A stretch of 64,000 nucleotides of DNA, from assembly GCA_029448655.1 (NCBI GenBank), contig JACCLO010000006.1, positions 1,984,001 through 2,048,000 on the forward strand, in the 5' to 3' direction. The stretch comes from Wolfiporia cocos. Taxonomy: Eukaryota; Basidiomycota; Agaricomycetes; Polyporales; Phaeolaceae. Below are positions 1 through 11,694 of the stretch, one piece after another. Both the position numbers and the translations under genes were made by a program. Position 1 is the stretch's first letter; each line of letters starts with the position of its first letter. Under the pieces are notes generated by a model. The model worked only from the letters and a program-made list of their open reading frames with translations. It had not been told where the DNA came from and made no database searches.

Positions 1-350
1 CGGAAGACGTTCCTGACGAGAATGCCTCTTACGTAGTTTTGATGGTCGGGAAAGCGCTAAGGGGGGATTCTAGCAGCTTTGATTGATTAGTCGGCCTAGA
101 CCGAATCATGCAGGTATCCATTTATCATATCCTGCTCTGGCCTCCTCAACTTAAAGCTCCTATCCGTCATCATCCCGCAGCCCGAGCTCCTCATGAACCA
201 TTCTGCTTATAGCTTGACGCAGGCAGTCGTGAGGGCAGGTCGTTGTCTATATCCCACACCTCATCTCCGGTGCGCAATACACTCACGCTGAATGGGAATA
301 TAAAGACCTGACAACGCCCGCCACAGAACACAATAGAGCCCCGGACAGGT
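1..350. other. Upstream flank, no gene seen
   Basis: I see no convincing coding exon here. It is the 5' flank of the thioredoxin-like gene that starts at 351. No clear TATA box was recognised. Confidence 0.4.
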
Positions 351-1433
351 ATGGCACCCTCACCCGCAGACGAACTGGCGTCAGAGGAGCGCGCTGCTAT
401 GGAGGATTTCAAAACAAATATTTGGGCCATTTTTCAGCCGCTGTATGAGGAGAAATGGGACCAAGGTAAATGCCCACTCATCCCTACATCCGCCCATGCT
501 GTATCGCTGATCGGTCGACATCTAAGCACGATGGGATGCTGCTGTCTGTGAGCACAATACCCTTGTCCGTTATATGCCTCGATCACCGAGCGGCCCGCGC
601 AGCAAGGTTTAGAGCATCGCATAAGCCAGAGGTCGTGCAAACCTTCATGCGGAAGGCTCGGCTGCCGGACTGGGACGCGCTCCGAGAACAAATGAAGAAG
701 GGCCCACCCGCGTTCCTCCGCCCTGGCTGGAAAAGTCCTCTTCTTGGACAAAAAGTCGACCTGAAGTGGCTCGACTCGGACATTTTCGAATGCGTGCGCC
801 CAAGCATCAGCGGCTGGCGCGACAGGAAGGTATTGGTCATTGAGTACTGGGCATCGTAAGTGGCGACGCTTCCCGAGCCTTATCTTCGCGCCAAAGGCAT
901 GGTCATTGACAAGCGAGTATGATCCAGGTGGTGCCGGGTGTGTGCGGGCTGCTCCTCGCTTCGCTGTCAGGACTGAATGGATACTTGCCACGCAGCCGTG
1001 TCATGTGGTGTCCCCCATCCTATCCAAAATCAATGCGAGCAAACCCGATGTAAAGCTCATCACCTTCAATCACGAGGGCATCTTCAACAAGACGGACATC
1101 GACCGAAGCATCGTAGATGACTTCGTTAGCGGCCGAGATGATATGGACTACCCAGTATATATCGACATGAAACGCGTCGCGGTACAATGTGGGTACCACT
1201 ACTTATAGATGCACTTTCGCCACTGATGGTGCAATTCACGCAGCGCTCTTCGAGCCCGGTCAAAATTTGTCTATTCCCCTAGGTGCGTGTTTCTAGCCGG
1301 CTGCTGCTGTCTCGGACTTACATTGTATCCTACGGAAGCATTTATCATCACCACTAGAGATCAGGTCGTCCGTTGGATCGGGAATCCCGAAGACATGGGC
1401 GCGCCGCTTGCTGAGGTGCTTCGAACCCCTTAA
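351..1433 (+). CDS. Thioredoxin-fold protein with WCxxC active site, six exons
   Basis: My exon model is 351-465, 603-855, 928-937, 996-1188, 1244-1282 and 1339-1433, which gives 234 residues and closes exactly in frame. The centre of the protein reads as a thioredoxin fold: a strand (VLVIEYWAS) runs into the redox motif W-C-R-P-C, followed by a helix and then the strand VKLITFNHEG. The last exon has ITTRDQVVRWIG, the usual late strand and turn of TlpA/AhpC-like proteins. The family reduces or exchanges disulfides; the substrate is unknown and no signal peptide is visible. The active site is split by introns: exon 3 is only 10 nt and encodes the first W-C-R, and exon 4 opens with P-C. Skipping exon 3 would break the frame. 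The first intron (137 nt) is the least certain, but its phase fits. The DNA-level reading is direct; the function is inferred from the fold. Confidence 0.75.
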
Positions 1434-3573
1434 TCGTCGATGGTGGACCACTGGGGGATAAGGCGGTGCTTACGAATCTGGAGGGATTAAGATACACACG
1501 ATGCAAATTTAGCGACACTTTTGACCTTCGTTACCGTCCAGCATTCTGGGTTGTGCATGTCGTTTATATGGCGCTACTATACCCGTGCCCGAGCGCGCAC
1601 TGCTTTCGCGACAAGTAAGCTAGAAGTATCTTGTTCGGCTCCGTGAACAGTACAAGAAGAGACGTACACAACCCACCAAACTGCGACAACGTCATTCGAT
1701 GGACTACGATAGAGATCCGTGCGATTGAACGATCCCACGCCTTTCACTTTAGAGGCGAGGTGACTTCTCTACGCATGTGCACAGAACAGAACGCGTTTCC
1801 TCATCTCTACGCCAGGCAGCCCTGGCAGAATAACGGCAGATCGACGCGAAGCATCGCCTCCCCGTATTAAGGATCAACCCGGACAGGACGAAGGCAGGCA
1901 GGGACATCCGATCTCACCTTCTCCAGGGACGATTCTCGTGGCATGTGGGTCGTCCACCTAGCACACTTCTGTGGTTGAAGTATGACACTTGCCGGGCGCG
2001 GACGAGGATGAGCGGTCAAGTTGCGCATGAAGTCTAGTAGAGAACGTCTGATATGGAACGGTGGGCTTTCGCAGCTTGGCGCACGTACCTCGTGGGTTGT
2101 GTCCTAGACCTTTCTCCAGTATGATCCGCTATTGATCTGGCGGTTCAGTTAAGTAGGATGTCATATCGAAAACTCGAGCAGTGAGCTGCTGTACTTGAGT
2201 TGTCAGCTCATGCAGTGTCGTCCACTAGTCATCAGACGGTGGCTGATAGCATGCACTCCCTTGGAGCCCTGCTGAAGGGTCGTGCTAATTGGGCCCCGAC
2301 AAATGCGACGCCAAGTTTGAACAAGATAACTCCGCCCACAGACCAAGAGGCCAAGCCGGTAGGTCTTCCCACAATGAGTCGGGGGTGCCCATGTCTGGCC
2401 CTTCTCATCAGATGTCGACGGCGACTGAAGAATCCCAGTTTTCAGATGCCGACGGTGGCTGATAAAGTCTCAGCAGGGGATTTATCAGCCGCTCAGAGGT
2501 CATGACGGGAGCTGACATCTCGGCCATCACACAGATGTTAATTAAGGTCATTGAACTGCGGTGGTGTCATACATGCCTTTGCTAATAGGGCATTATTGCA
2601 AGGCATATTGTCCAGGATCCTAGCGTGAGACCAGCGTGAATCCATCGCGTACCCGTGCATTGCGTTTTAGGACGAGTATAAAGCAGATCCCTAGCAAGAC
2701 ATGGCGTCGCCGAGTCTTTTTTAGTCAATTCGGCCTTCGAGTTTGCGGCATTATACACCGTGTGTAGACACTGACAAGCTTGCGACTTGTTTGTGTTACG
2801 TTACGACCCAACGTTGCGCGTGTTACACACGTGCTTAGATCACGCTGGGATCTGATGGTTGGATCGGACATCTTCCGATCGCATATGAGGAGCCGTCAAG
2901 CGCCCGTCTCCTCGATCTACTGCAAGTGCAGACTGCGGTCGCTTGCATGTTCCGGCGCCGTGCATACTTCTGTGAAACACGGGGTATTGTCTCCGGCCCC
3001 CGCGTAGAGACAATGCGTCAGATACTGCAAGTCATCATGATTCCGACTGTTATGACGATTGGAGTCGGACCCTAATTGTACCGCGGTTCGCCTCCGCGTG
3101 AACTTGAAATTTGCTGCAGCTGCAGAGATTATGGAAGTATGTGGAAGTGCCAGCGAGCACAATAGTGAGTCGTAAAGTCGATCACTCAGTAGCGCATCCT
3201 TGAATATCAAACAGTTGGGATCGCAGATTGTGAAGCGGCGCAGGCTGTCTTGCATAAACCCCGATCATCGTCGACTTGGGAGTTAGGGAAGGCCTTCCAG
3301 AATCGTTGTGACGAACGAGACATGTTGCCAGGACTGACCCCGCTGTGAACTCAGTTGGATAATGAAGTCGGGTAACTGTCATTTGAAATATAGGTAATTT
3401 GATTTTCTACCTCTAGGACTGGATAAGATCCTTCCGCGTTGCGCTACGACACCCTATGCGCGTACTACAACTGATCAGCAGGATTAGTATCTGATCATCT
3501 GGAGGCGGAGACGGATGTTGAGATAGGGGAGAGGGAGCCGAGGAATTCGAGAAGCGTTGAATGCCCTTGTGTA
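1434..3573. other. Gene-poor stretch of about 2.1 kb
   Basis: Only short open frames without recognisable domains or supporting splice signals occur here. Around 2215-2505 there are imperfect short repeats built on a CAGA-GACGGY-GCTGA core, which may be a decayed element, but I cannot identify it. No RNA gene was recognised. Confidence 0.4.
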
Positions 3574-5922
3574 TCAGCCTGGCGCTGATCCGCCCGTACC
3601 CAGCGCCCAAGCTTCGACGTTGCATGCGATGTCTGGATTTGCCTCCATGTGGTAATCCTCGTCCAATCTAGCTCCCAGGTCCTGCCTAACTGTCATCTTG
3701 CCCTGCACGTCCCTGTACATCGCGAACTCTACTTCAGCATTGCGGTGATCCGCCAAGAATACCAGTCTTCTGAGCGTCAGGCAGTGTGCAGCGAACAACT
3801 TCGCGACAGCATGCCACTCCGTGAAGTAGAGGTCGTCGTCGTCGCATCGCTGGCCTTCGGGGTAACCTTCCTCCAAAAGGGGCAGATCGTACGTCGTACC
3901 CGTCCGGAGGCTCCGCATGTCGAAGTTCCAGCCGAAATACTGTAGGTTGGATAGCCGGGCAAGACGCGCAGCGTATTTCCACGTAGGCTCCGGCCAGACG
4001 CTTGGAGCAGTACGCCCATACAGCATGTTCCGCCTGTGGACGAGCGTGATAGAGCGGAGGAGGGGGAAGCCATCGGCAAGATGCTCGAGCAGCTCGGGCC
4101 TGGCAAAGGACAGGCCAACGAGAGATAGGACCTGCAGAGGTGCACCACGAAGTGCGGCGAGTAGGTCAAAGATTACCTGATGGTCCAAAGCGAGCTGTGT
4201 CTCGAGCTTGAAGTGTGTAAGGCAAAGCATACTTCCGTGCTCTCGTGTGGCAGCACTGATCCAGTCGATGACTCGGTGCATGTATCGGTGGTCAGGATAG
4301 GTTATCATAACCCGCTCCGCGGAGTGGAATAGATTCCACGTCATGCCGGTCAAGTCTCCAGGTAGGCAAATCTCCCGTGTCGGAGAGCCCACGATAGCCA
4401 CCGTCTTGACATTCGGAAGGACACTAAGAATGTTGAAGTTCTGGCAGTGCACAAATGTCGCGTTGATAATCTGGGGAAGAAGAGGAGGAAGCGTGCCAAT
4501 GCCAGCGAGGAGAACGAGGCATGATTTTAAGACCAGAGAGCGTAGACGATGCATGGACGTCATGGATATTACGGTATCGACTGAGATTCTGATGTTATCA
4601 AGCTCGAGATGGGTGACATTGCGAGCATTTGATAGGACACGTCCGATGCTATGCCGCAAAGGGGCCCTGAAATGAATATCTGACAGGCTGTTGGAAGAAA
4701 AGCCCGCAGCGTTCAGCCAGTAGTCCTTCCATTCGCTACGAATTATGAGCTCGCGTGAGCACTTTATCACGTCTGGACGAGAACAGATGAGCTCAATGTC
4801 GCTCAGAAACTTCTGCGCGGTCCCTATTGCGTGGTTCTTGAGCTTCTCTTTACTCCATCGCTGCTGGCCATAGTGTGCACCATCGTCATCAGTTACAGAG
4901 CATTCGTGAACAATGCATTGGCTCTGCAGTTGTTTCAGCATGTGTTGTGGACGGTGCAGTAGATGGTAGGGGCATGCCGTTGACATACCCGATGCTTATA
5001 TGGAAGAGAAATATTATATAGCACCCTACAAGTAGCTGCAAGCGCATGTACCACATCGTCTTCTGAAACATTGAAGATGTAACTGAGCAATTCAGGTGAG
5101 AGGTCAGACAGATATGTGCGTTGGAACAGTGGTTCCCGATTTGTCGCCAACAGTTTGCTAGCTTCGTCTGGCAGGAAAAAGCGTGAATCCGCTGTGGATG
5201 TTCTGTAAGAGCAGCATAAATATTACCAGCCAGCGTAAGCCATTCTCTCCACGCGCACTCTGAATCCGTCAGCTGATATTTTGCTTTGAACTCGACAACA
5301 AGAGATTGGAGCTTGATTCCGTGCTCAATTTTGACCGAGTACGTATACATGTCATGTCCAGCCATTGACTCTGTTATGATATGATGTCGTTTGAGCAGCT
5401 CAAGATCGGCCACGAATTGAGTCAATCGTCTCTTCAATGACATGTATCGCGACCTGCTGCGGCCTACCAGGTCAGATGAGCCCTGGATGGCGGATACACA
5501 TACTTATTGTCAATATGGCAGGGGAATAAGCGAATATAGCTGTATACCTCGTGGAAACCCTCAAATGTATGGAAGAATCGTCGGACATGATCATTGCAGC
5601 TTGATTTTGGGCCAACGACGTTAAACTCGGAGACCCCACGTTTCTCAGGGTACCAGGTCTTCACGTGTATCCTCCGGCTCATTCGTTGTTCTAATTCTAA
5701 TGTAGATGTCCATCCTTCTTCATATAATTGTGGGGCCAGGACGCGCTCGGTCAATGCTGTATACGTGGCTGTCAGGCTCATGACTTCGTCTTTGTTCTTG
5801 GGCCCTGTATTGAATATTGATGCATTGATGTCTAACTCACCTCCGCTAACCCCCTCCATGGATAACTGCCTCCCGCCTTCGGAGGTTGTCAGCCCGTGAG
5901 CCCGTGAGCTAGAGTTTGCCAT
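3574..5922 (-). CDS. F-box / leucine-rich repeat-like protein, array copy 1
   Basis: Four exons read on the minus strand: 5922-5548, 5482-5227, 5161-4989 and 4923-3574, giving 717 residues with consistent splice phases. Exon 3 carries an F-box (YLSDLSPELLSYIF, then ALAATCRVLYNI), the segment that binds Skp1 in SCF ubiquitin ligases. The last exon is a long leucine-rich region with repeated L-x-x-L patterns (for example VTHLELDNIRI and LQVLSLVGLSFA), expected to select the substrate. An N-terminal domain of about 210 residues is shared with the two downstream copies: compare the block GSSDLVGRS here with GSLDLSGRS in the others. This copy is the most diverged of the three and has no internal stop. 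Expanded F-box families are common in Agaricomycetes; no specific substrate can be proposed. Confidence 0.8.
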
Positions 5923-6519
5923 TTTGCGCAGAGGAACCAGGGACGAGCGCTGACGTCACATTAGTCACGATGACCTGCTCCGATCCGGCGTTACTGGCCA
6001 GGGGTCTACGGTCTGTGTCCAAGGTTTAAACGTTTATGACAGTACTTGAACAATTCCATGCTTAGAAATAATACTGCACCATCATGCAGCTGTGAGCCGT
6101 GGTCCCGACGGCGAACATGGCAGTGTCGCGAAGCATACAGTGGCGTTTGGTTGTCGTTGGGGCGCGATGTCACGCGTAATACAGCCTCCTGTCAGAGAAT
6201 ATATGAAGAGGATGTATCGAGTGCATCGGACGAAGTGACCGCCAGCCTGGGTTCCAAAACAGGCGTCTATCGGCGGGAACGATGTGCGGCAAGTATGGGG
6301 CTGTCGCCATGAGTGCGGTCTACAGTTCAAGCATCCTTCGTTAAGAAATACAGGGGATTCGGGGGAAAGGGAGAACTCCATGATGAACACAGGGTGTAAT
6401 ATCATCCTTATAGGCCTAAATGATATGTACGGCGATGACGCGCTGGTCGACTTTACTGGATAATGCCCGAGCACAAGTAGCCGGTGAAAGCACCACAGCT
6501 CGGAAGACGGACTCGGATT
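5923..6519. other. Intergenic between F-box copies 1 and 2
   Basis: About 0.6 kb upstream of copy 1 and beyond the decayed 3' end of copy 2. No coding frame with homology to the array or to other families was seen. Confidence 0.4.
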
Positions 6520-8850
6520 TAAAAGCTACATATTGAACGAAAGACGTCGAACATGGATGGATCTACCTGTTTATCGATATCCTGTCTAAGGTGGCCATAA
6601 CCTAGAACACCGGCCTGGTCCTTGGTAATCACACAGTCATGCTGGGGAATGACGTACAAATCAAATACGAGGTGCTCGAGCGTCGGGCAATATTCCAGGA
6701 ACAGTCTCGCAAGAGACTGCTAATCGCTCGGGTCGTCGGTTGGTTCTAGCAACGATGATTCGACATCTTCGTAGTCTCTCTCTGCGAGAGGCAGATCGCA
6801 CATCACGTCCACCGATACCGGCCTTATGTCAAAGTTCCACTTGAAGTACCGTAGGTTCGTGAATCCAGCGAGTCGAGCAGCATACTCCCATGTTGTACCC
6901 GGCCACACACTCGGTCCGGTGCGCTGTTGGAGGTCATTCTGCCTATGTATGAGGGTCAACGCGTCGAGATCCGGAAATGCGCTCGCGAGGTTCTCGAATA
7001 GCTCCTCTCCAACGAATGATAAGCCGACTAGGGAGAGGGCCGTAAGTGGAGCTCCGCGAAGTGCAGAGAGAAGGGTCATCAGGGCGTGTTGTCGTATTCC
7101 GCGTCTGACCTCGCTGAGCTTGAATTGCGTGAGAGGCAGCCCCCGCCCAGAGTCCCGGGACGCATTCGCGATCCAAGCAGCGAGCATGAGAATGTCCTCG
7201 TCGATGTCCGCATAGTTGAACATAAACACGCGCCCTGCTGTACTGAAGGGGTTGCAGACCGACACCACAGACCCGGAAATAGCCCATCCGCGCTCTCCGG
7301 TCGCCCCCACGATTGCGGGATTTCGCACTTTGGGGAGGACGTGTAGGATGTGGAGCGGGTCATCATGTGCTGGCTGTTGCAGCACGAAAATCACGTTGAC
7401 TACCTGTGCCAATTGAGGCGCGCGAGATGGTGAATCCAGAACGGATCCGAGCCAACACTTGCTGAGTACAAGAAAGATAGTGAACGCATAGAGGATATAG
7501 CCAGGATCATGGATCCAGTAATGCCGAGATTAGCCATGCGTAGTCGGCGAAGATTGAATGAGCCATCCAGTACGCGTGCGATGCCATGCTCCACGGGTGC
7601 AAAAAAATTCTCCATGAGTGGAGGAACCAGGCCCCAGGCCAACCTTTTCCAGGGAGCCGACACCCCAGCTAGAGTAGATAACTAGGCTATGTATGCGTTG
7701 CATGATGTCGGTCCGAGACTGTTAATAGTTAACCTCGGATTGGAACCTCTCTCGATACTGTGTTATATCGGCGTCGAGATCGTCATCCAAGAGAAAGGAA
7801 TCGTCGCCGAGGATCAATGAGCGGGCCTACTTGACTCGATCAGACTTGATGTTCAAAACTCTTCGCACGCCGTGCTTACTCGGTATACATAGTCGGCAGC
7901 AATTTCGTGGAATTCGCGGCACGTAGCTGCGAGCAGTCGCGCTTCCTCAAGTTCAGCAACATCCATAATGCGATGGATCAACTCGGGCGGAAGATCCGTC
8001 AAGTATTTTCGTTGTAGAATTGGGGCGGTTTCGGCCTGTAGCAAGGCCCTACATTGATCTGCAAAGAGTACGTCTGCGCTTGGCTAGTTTCAACTCTGAA
8101 GATCTGATCACTAATCAGCATCTTGGAAGATCGCACCGAGGGAGTTTCCCGCGTACGATAGTCTGTATTTAGCCTCGAAGTCTGCCAGTATATGTACGGG
8201 CTCAACGTTGTAATAAGCCACGGTATAGTACGTTCCCGGCGGAAAATCTTCTACTTCGGTCTCATATCTCGTGGCGTGCTGCTGTACCAGCTCGACATCC
8301 CGCACGGCAATTACTCTGTCTTTTAAGGAGCAGTAACGTCTTTCGCTGCGGCCGCTGAGGTCAAGCGAACCCTGTCAAGATATGTAAATGAGATATCATG
8401 ACGCTTGAGTATCTACGCGACATAAGTCATGATGCAGAATTGTACCTCGCGGAATTTGATGAACGACCGAAGGAGTCGTTTGACCCTGAATCTGGAACTA
8501 CGATCATATTGCGACGGGGTGATATTGTCTGGCATCGCCTCGCTTGCCATGTTGCGTTTCTCTCTCTCGAGCAGGTAAAGCCTATTAGCTTGTTATTTGA
8601 CCTCCCGTTCATTGTCCTCGTACAACCTCAGGGTTATATGGTGGCCGAACGCTAGAACGAGGATTCAGTATCGTTGCTGATCCATGTACTAATGTGGCGA
8701 TTATGGATGCTTCATCTCTACAACACTTGGGCATCTCTACAACAGCCCAAGAGATGATGTCTCCATGACTACATGGCGGACAAACGTACAGAATAGCTTA
8801 TCTTTGTTTTTCTCTTCACGCGCAAGCTGCTTTTCGTCTTCGGAATCCAT
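6520..8850 (-). pseudogene. F-box / leucine-rich repeat pseudogene, array copy 2
   Basis: This aligns along its whole length with copy 3 (9483-11694): the same first exon (MDSEDEKQLAREEKN here, MDSDDEAQLAQEEKN there), the same N-terminal domain, an F-box exon at about 7860-8035 (YLTDLPPELIHRIM), and the leucine-rich exon. The reading frame is broken repeatedly. There is a TAA at 8593-8595 in the N-terminal domain and a TAA at 7732-7734 where copy 3 has Leu. A 1-nt shift lies beside the T-run near 7605, and a second indel near 7475 restores the frame. A TAG at 6720-6722 replaces the Trp of the D-W-Q-S-L-A-R-L motif, and homology continues past it to about 6520. Individual exons remain open, so truncated products cannot be excluded, but a full-length protein is not possible as written. 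Confidence 0.85.
6918..7113 (-). repeat. Near-identical tract shared with 9873-10068
   Basis: This 196-bp segment of copy 2 matches the same segment of copy 3 at all but one position (A/G near 6960). The flanks on both sides show many substitutions and a 3-nt length difference immediately after the tract. It lies in the leucine-rich exon. Confidence 0.9.
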
Positions 8851-9482
8851 AAGGTTTTACAGCGAGAAGAAGACGGGATATGTGTTATGTTAAGGAACAG
8901 CCAGGCTCCGTCAAGCGGAATCAAGACGGAACGGCTAAGGATGTGGATGGAGTACAGTCGCCCTTTGCTTCTGACCGGCACGCGGCTGGCTTCGTGGCGC
9001 TCGCGCCTGCGCCACTCAATAACAGTGTCCTCCATAGTCAGAAGATCGCAGAATGATAAATCGGGGTGGCTAGGGACATCAACGATAATGACTTACGGCG
9101 AAATTCTACAAGGCAAGATTCGTGATCGAAAGCTGCATTGAAGTAAAATGCGTCACAAGTAGTACAATATGCAGTATGATGTTGGTTACATGATGTCAGG
9201 TAGTATGTTCTATTTTTTAACACAGTACAGTCGTGAGTCTTCACAATATAGTCTATCCTTAGGTAAGAGCATTCCACGAGATCAAGCTATGCGCAACAAC
9301 ATATGCGCGGAATATGTACAATGGACGGAAAGTAAGATGCCCACGAAGTAAATCGGCATGAAGACCCACCATACGCGCACCAGCTTAATGAGATCATGCC
9401 CCGGATACAATTAGCTGGGCAAAGAACCGCCGTCCAGATAACGGACTTGGGGTTCCACTTGTTTACGATACGTTGTTGAGCT
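8851..9482. other. 5' flank of F-box copy 2, part of the duplicated unit
   Basis: Lies between the start of copy 2 and the end of copy 3. The part at about 9170-9380 recurs upstream of copy 3 at about 12000-12215, so the duplicated unit is the F-box gene plus several hundred bases of 5' flank. Confidence 0.6.
9170..9380. repeat. Duplicated flank block, first copy
   Basis: Shares long matching runs with about 12000-12215, for example GTAAGATGCCCACGAAGTAA and ATCAAGCTATGCGCAACAAC. On the minus strand both copies can encode a hydrophobic stretch, MPIYFVGILLSVH, which might be a relic of a membrane protein, but no complete gene surrounds it. Confidence 0.8.
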
Positions 9483-11694
9483 TCATACGTCAGAATGTGG
9501 ATTGACTTCTTTATAGTAATCTTGGTAAACATAAGTATATGTTTGAGCATCAATTGTGATTTTCCCGGATTGATCCTTGGAGATGATGCATTCGAGCTGG
9601 GAAGTGGAATCCGATATGAATAAGAGTCGCTCGAGCGTCGAGCAGTATACTAGGAACAGTCTCGCAAGAGACTGCCAGTCACTCGTATCGTCGACTGGCT
9701 CCGAGAACAATGATCCCGCCTCTTTATCGTTCTTCTCGGCAAGCGGCAGATTGCACATTACGTCCACCGACACCGGCCTTATGTCGAAATTCCACCCGAA
9801 ATATCGCAGGTTGGCAAACCCAGCGAGTCGAGCAGCATACTCCCACGTTGTATCCGGCCATACACTCGGTCTGGTGCGCTGTTGGAGGTCATTCTGCCTA
9901 TGTATGAGGGTCAGCGCGTCGAGATCCGGAAATGCGCTCGCGAGGTTCTCGAATAGCTCCTCTCCAACGAATGATAAGCCGACTAGGGAGAGGGCCGTAA
10001 GTGGAGCTCCGCGAAGTGCAGAGAGAAGGGTCATCAGGGCGTGTTGTCGTATTCCGCGTCTGACCTCGAGCTTGAAATGCGTAAGAAGCAGTCTCTGCCC
10101 AGTGTCTCGGGACGCATTCGCGATCCATGCAGCGAGCATGAGAATGTCCTCGTCGGTATCCGCGTAACCAGATATGAATAGTCGCTGCACTGTACGGAAG
10201 GGGTTGCAGAGCAATATCACAAACTCGGGGATAGCCCAACGGTCATTTCTACTGCCCATGCCCTTGAGAGTAAGCTTTCGCACGTTGGGGAGAATATGTA
10301 AGACGTGAAGCGAGTCATAGTGTGCTGGAAAGAACAGAGTGAAAGTCGCGTTAACGACCTGTGGCAGTTGAGGCGCGCGAGACAATGAGCGTAAATGGAA
10401 CCCGAGCCGACACCCGCCGAGTGTCAAGGTGGACAGTGCATGCATCGATGTCATAGCCGAGATTATTGATCTAGTAATGACGAGCTGACCTAGATGTAGC
10501 TGGAGAACGTTGTTGGTGCCATTCAGTACGCGCAAGATGCCACGCTTCACGGGTGCAAAAAAATCCTCATGAGCAGGAGAACCAGGCGCCAAGTCAGCCC
10601 TTTCCAAGGAGTCATCATCCCAGAACGAGGATATAACTAGGCTACGTATGCGTTGCATAATGTCAGCCCGAGATAGTAGAAAGTCGAGCTCTGACTGGAA
10701 CCTCTCTCGATAATGCATCGCATTGGCATTGGTATCGTCACCCGGCAGGAAAGGGGAATTGCACTTACCTGGAAGGCATATGCTGCAGATATCTCATGGA
10801 ATTCGCTGCATGTAGCTCCGAGCAATCGCGCTTCTCTTACTTCACTAACGTCCATGATGCGATGAATCAACTCGGGCGGAAGATTTGTCAGGTATTTTTG
10901 CTGCAAGACCGGCGCCGTTTCGGCCTGTAACAGGGCCCTGCATCGATCTACGAGAAGGTATATATCCAGGCCTAAGCTGATCCCAGCACTTGGCACTTAC
11001 CAGCGTCTACGAACAATTCAGCGAGGAAGGCACGCACATTCGATAGTCTGTATTTGCCCTCGAAGTCTTCCAGTATGTGCGCGGGTTCAACATCGTAACA
11101 GACAAGAGTGCGATGAGAAGTTGGTATTCGTCGCTCATGTCTGGTGGTGTGTCGCTGGATCAGTTCGACATCCTGAAGGAAGGCGATTATTCTCTTTTTC
11201 AAGGAAGAGTAACGTCTTTCGCTACGGCCGCTTAGGTCAAGAGAGCCCTACACAATGAGAAAATAAGACTTCATGCAGCTATGCGATATAGTACAGAATC
11301 ACACCCCGTGGAGGAATCGGCTAACCCTGTAGAAGGAAGTGAGATCATAGTGCGCGAACCTGGAGATGTCATCATGGTCGTCGGCGTTGTTGCGTCCATC
11401 AATCTCCCGCCAGTATCGAAATCGCATCCGATAAACTACCATCTTCGCCTCCCGTTCCTCGTCTTCGTACAACCTCAGGGCGGGCAGGCCGCGGAATACT
11501 ACGACAAGCCGTTAGTATTGTCATTGATTCACGGATCTCGTAGTCACAGGGGGAATTATGGACGATTCAAGCCGTATGGCAATCTGGAAGATGATGTCCC
11601 CAAGATGTATACACAGACAAACGTACTGGACAGACATACATCGATCTATGTTTTTCTCTTCTTGCGCGAGCTGCGCTTCGTCGTCGGAATCCAT
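9483..11694 (-). CDS. F-box / leucine-rich repeat-like protein, array copy 3
   Basis: Model on the minus strand: 11694-11640, 11498-11305, 11247-11001, 10947-10769 and about 10703-9483, giving about 631 residues with all phases agreeing. The F-box exon has YLTNLPPELIHRIM followed by LLGATCSEFHEI; the last exon is leucine rich (LTALSLVGLSFVGEEL and similar). The N-terminal domain contains LRLYEDEE and GSLDLSGRSERRY. This is probably the functional partner of the broken copy 2, with which it shares the promoter-side flank. The start was chosen because the MDSDDEAQLAQEEKN peptide is conserved in copy 2. The 141-nt first intron is longer than its neighbours and could hide a further small exon. 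Expected role: substrate receptor of an SCF ubiquitin ligase, by family only. Confidence 0.78.
9873..10068 (-). repeat. Near-identical tract shared with 6918-7113
   Basis: Partner of the tract in copy 2: 196 bp with a single mismatch, inside otherwise clearly diverged paralogous exons. Confidence 0.9.

Noticed and set aside
5483..5503. A 21-nt intron joining the first two exons of F-box copy 1
   Set aside because: Too short to splice; a 65-nt intron (5483-5547) has a proper GTATAC donor and keeps the frame and the homology.
8398..8655. Plus-strand open frame with LPFIVLVQPQG, similar to part of the frame at 11281
   Set aside because: The similarity arises because both are reverse complements of paralogous F-box exons.
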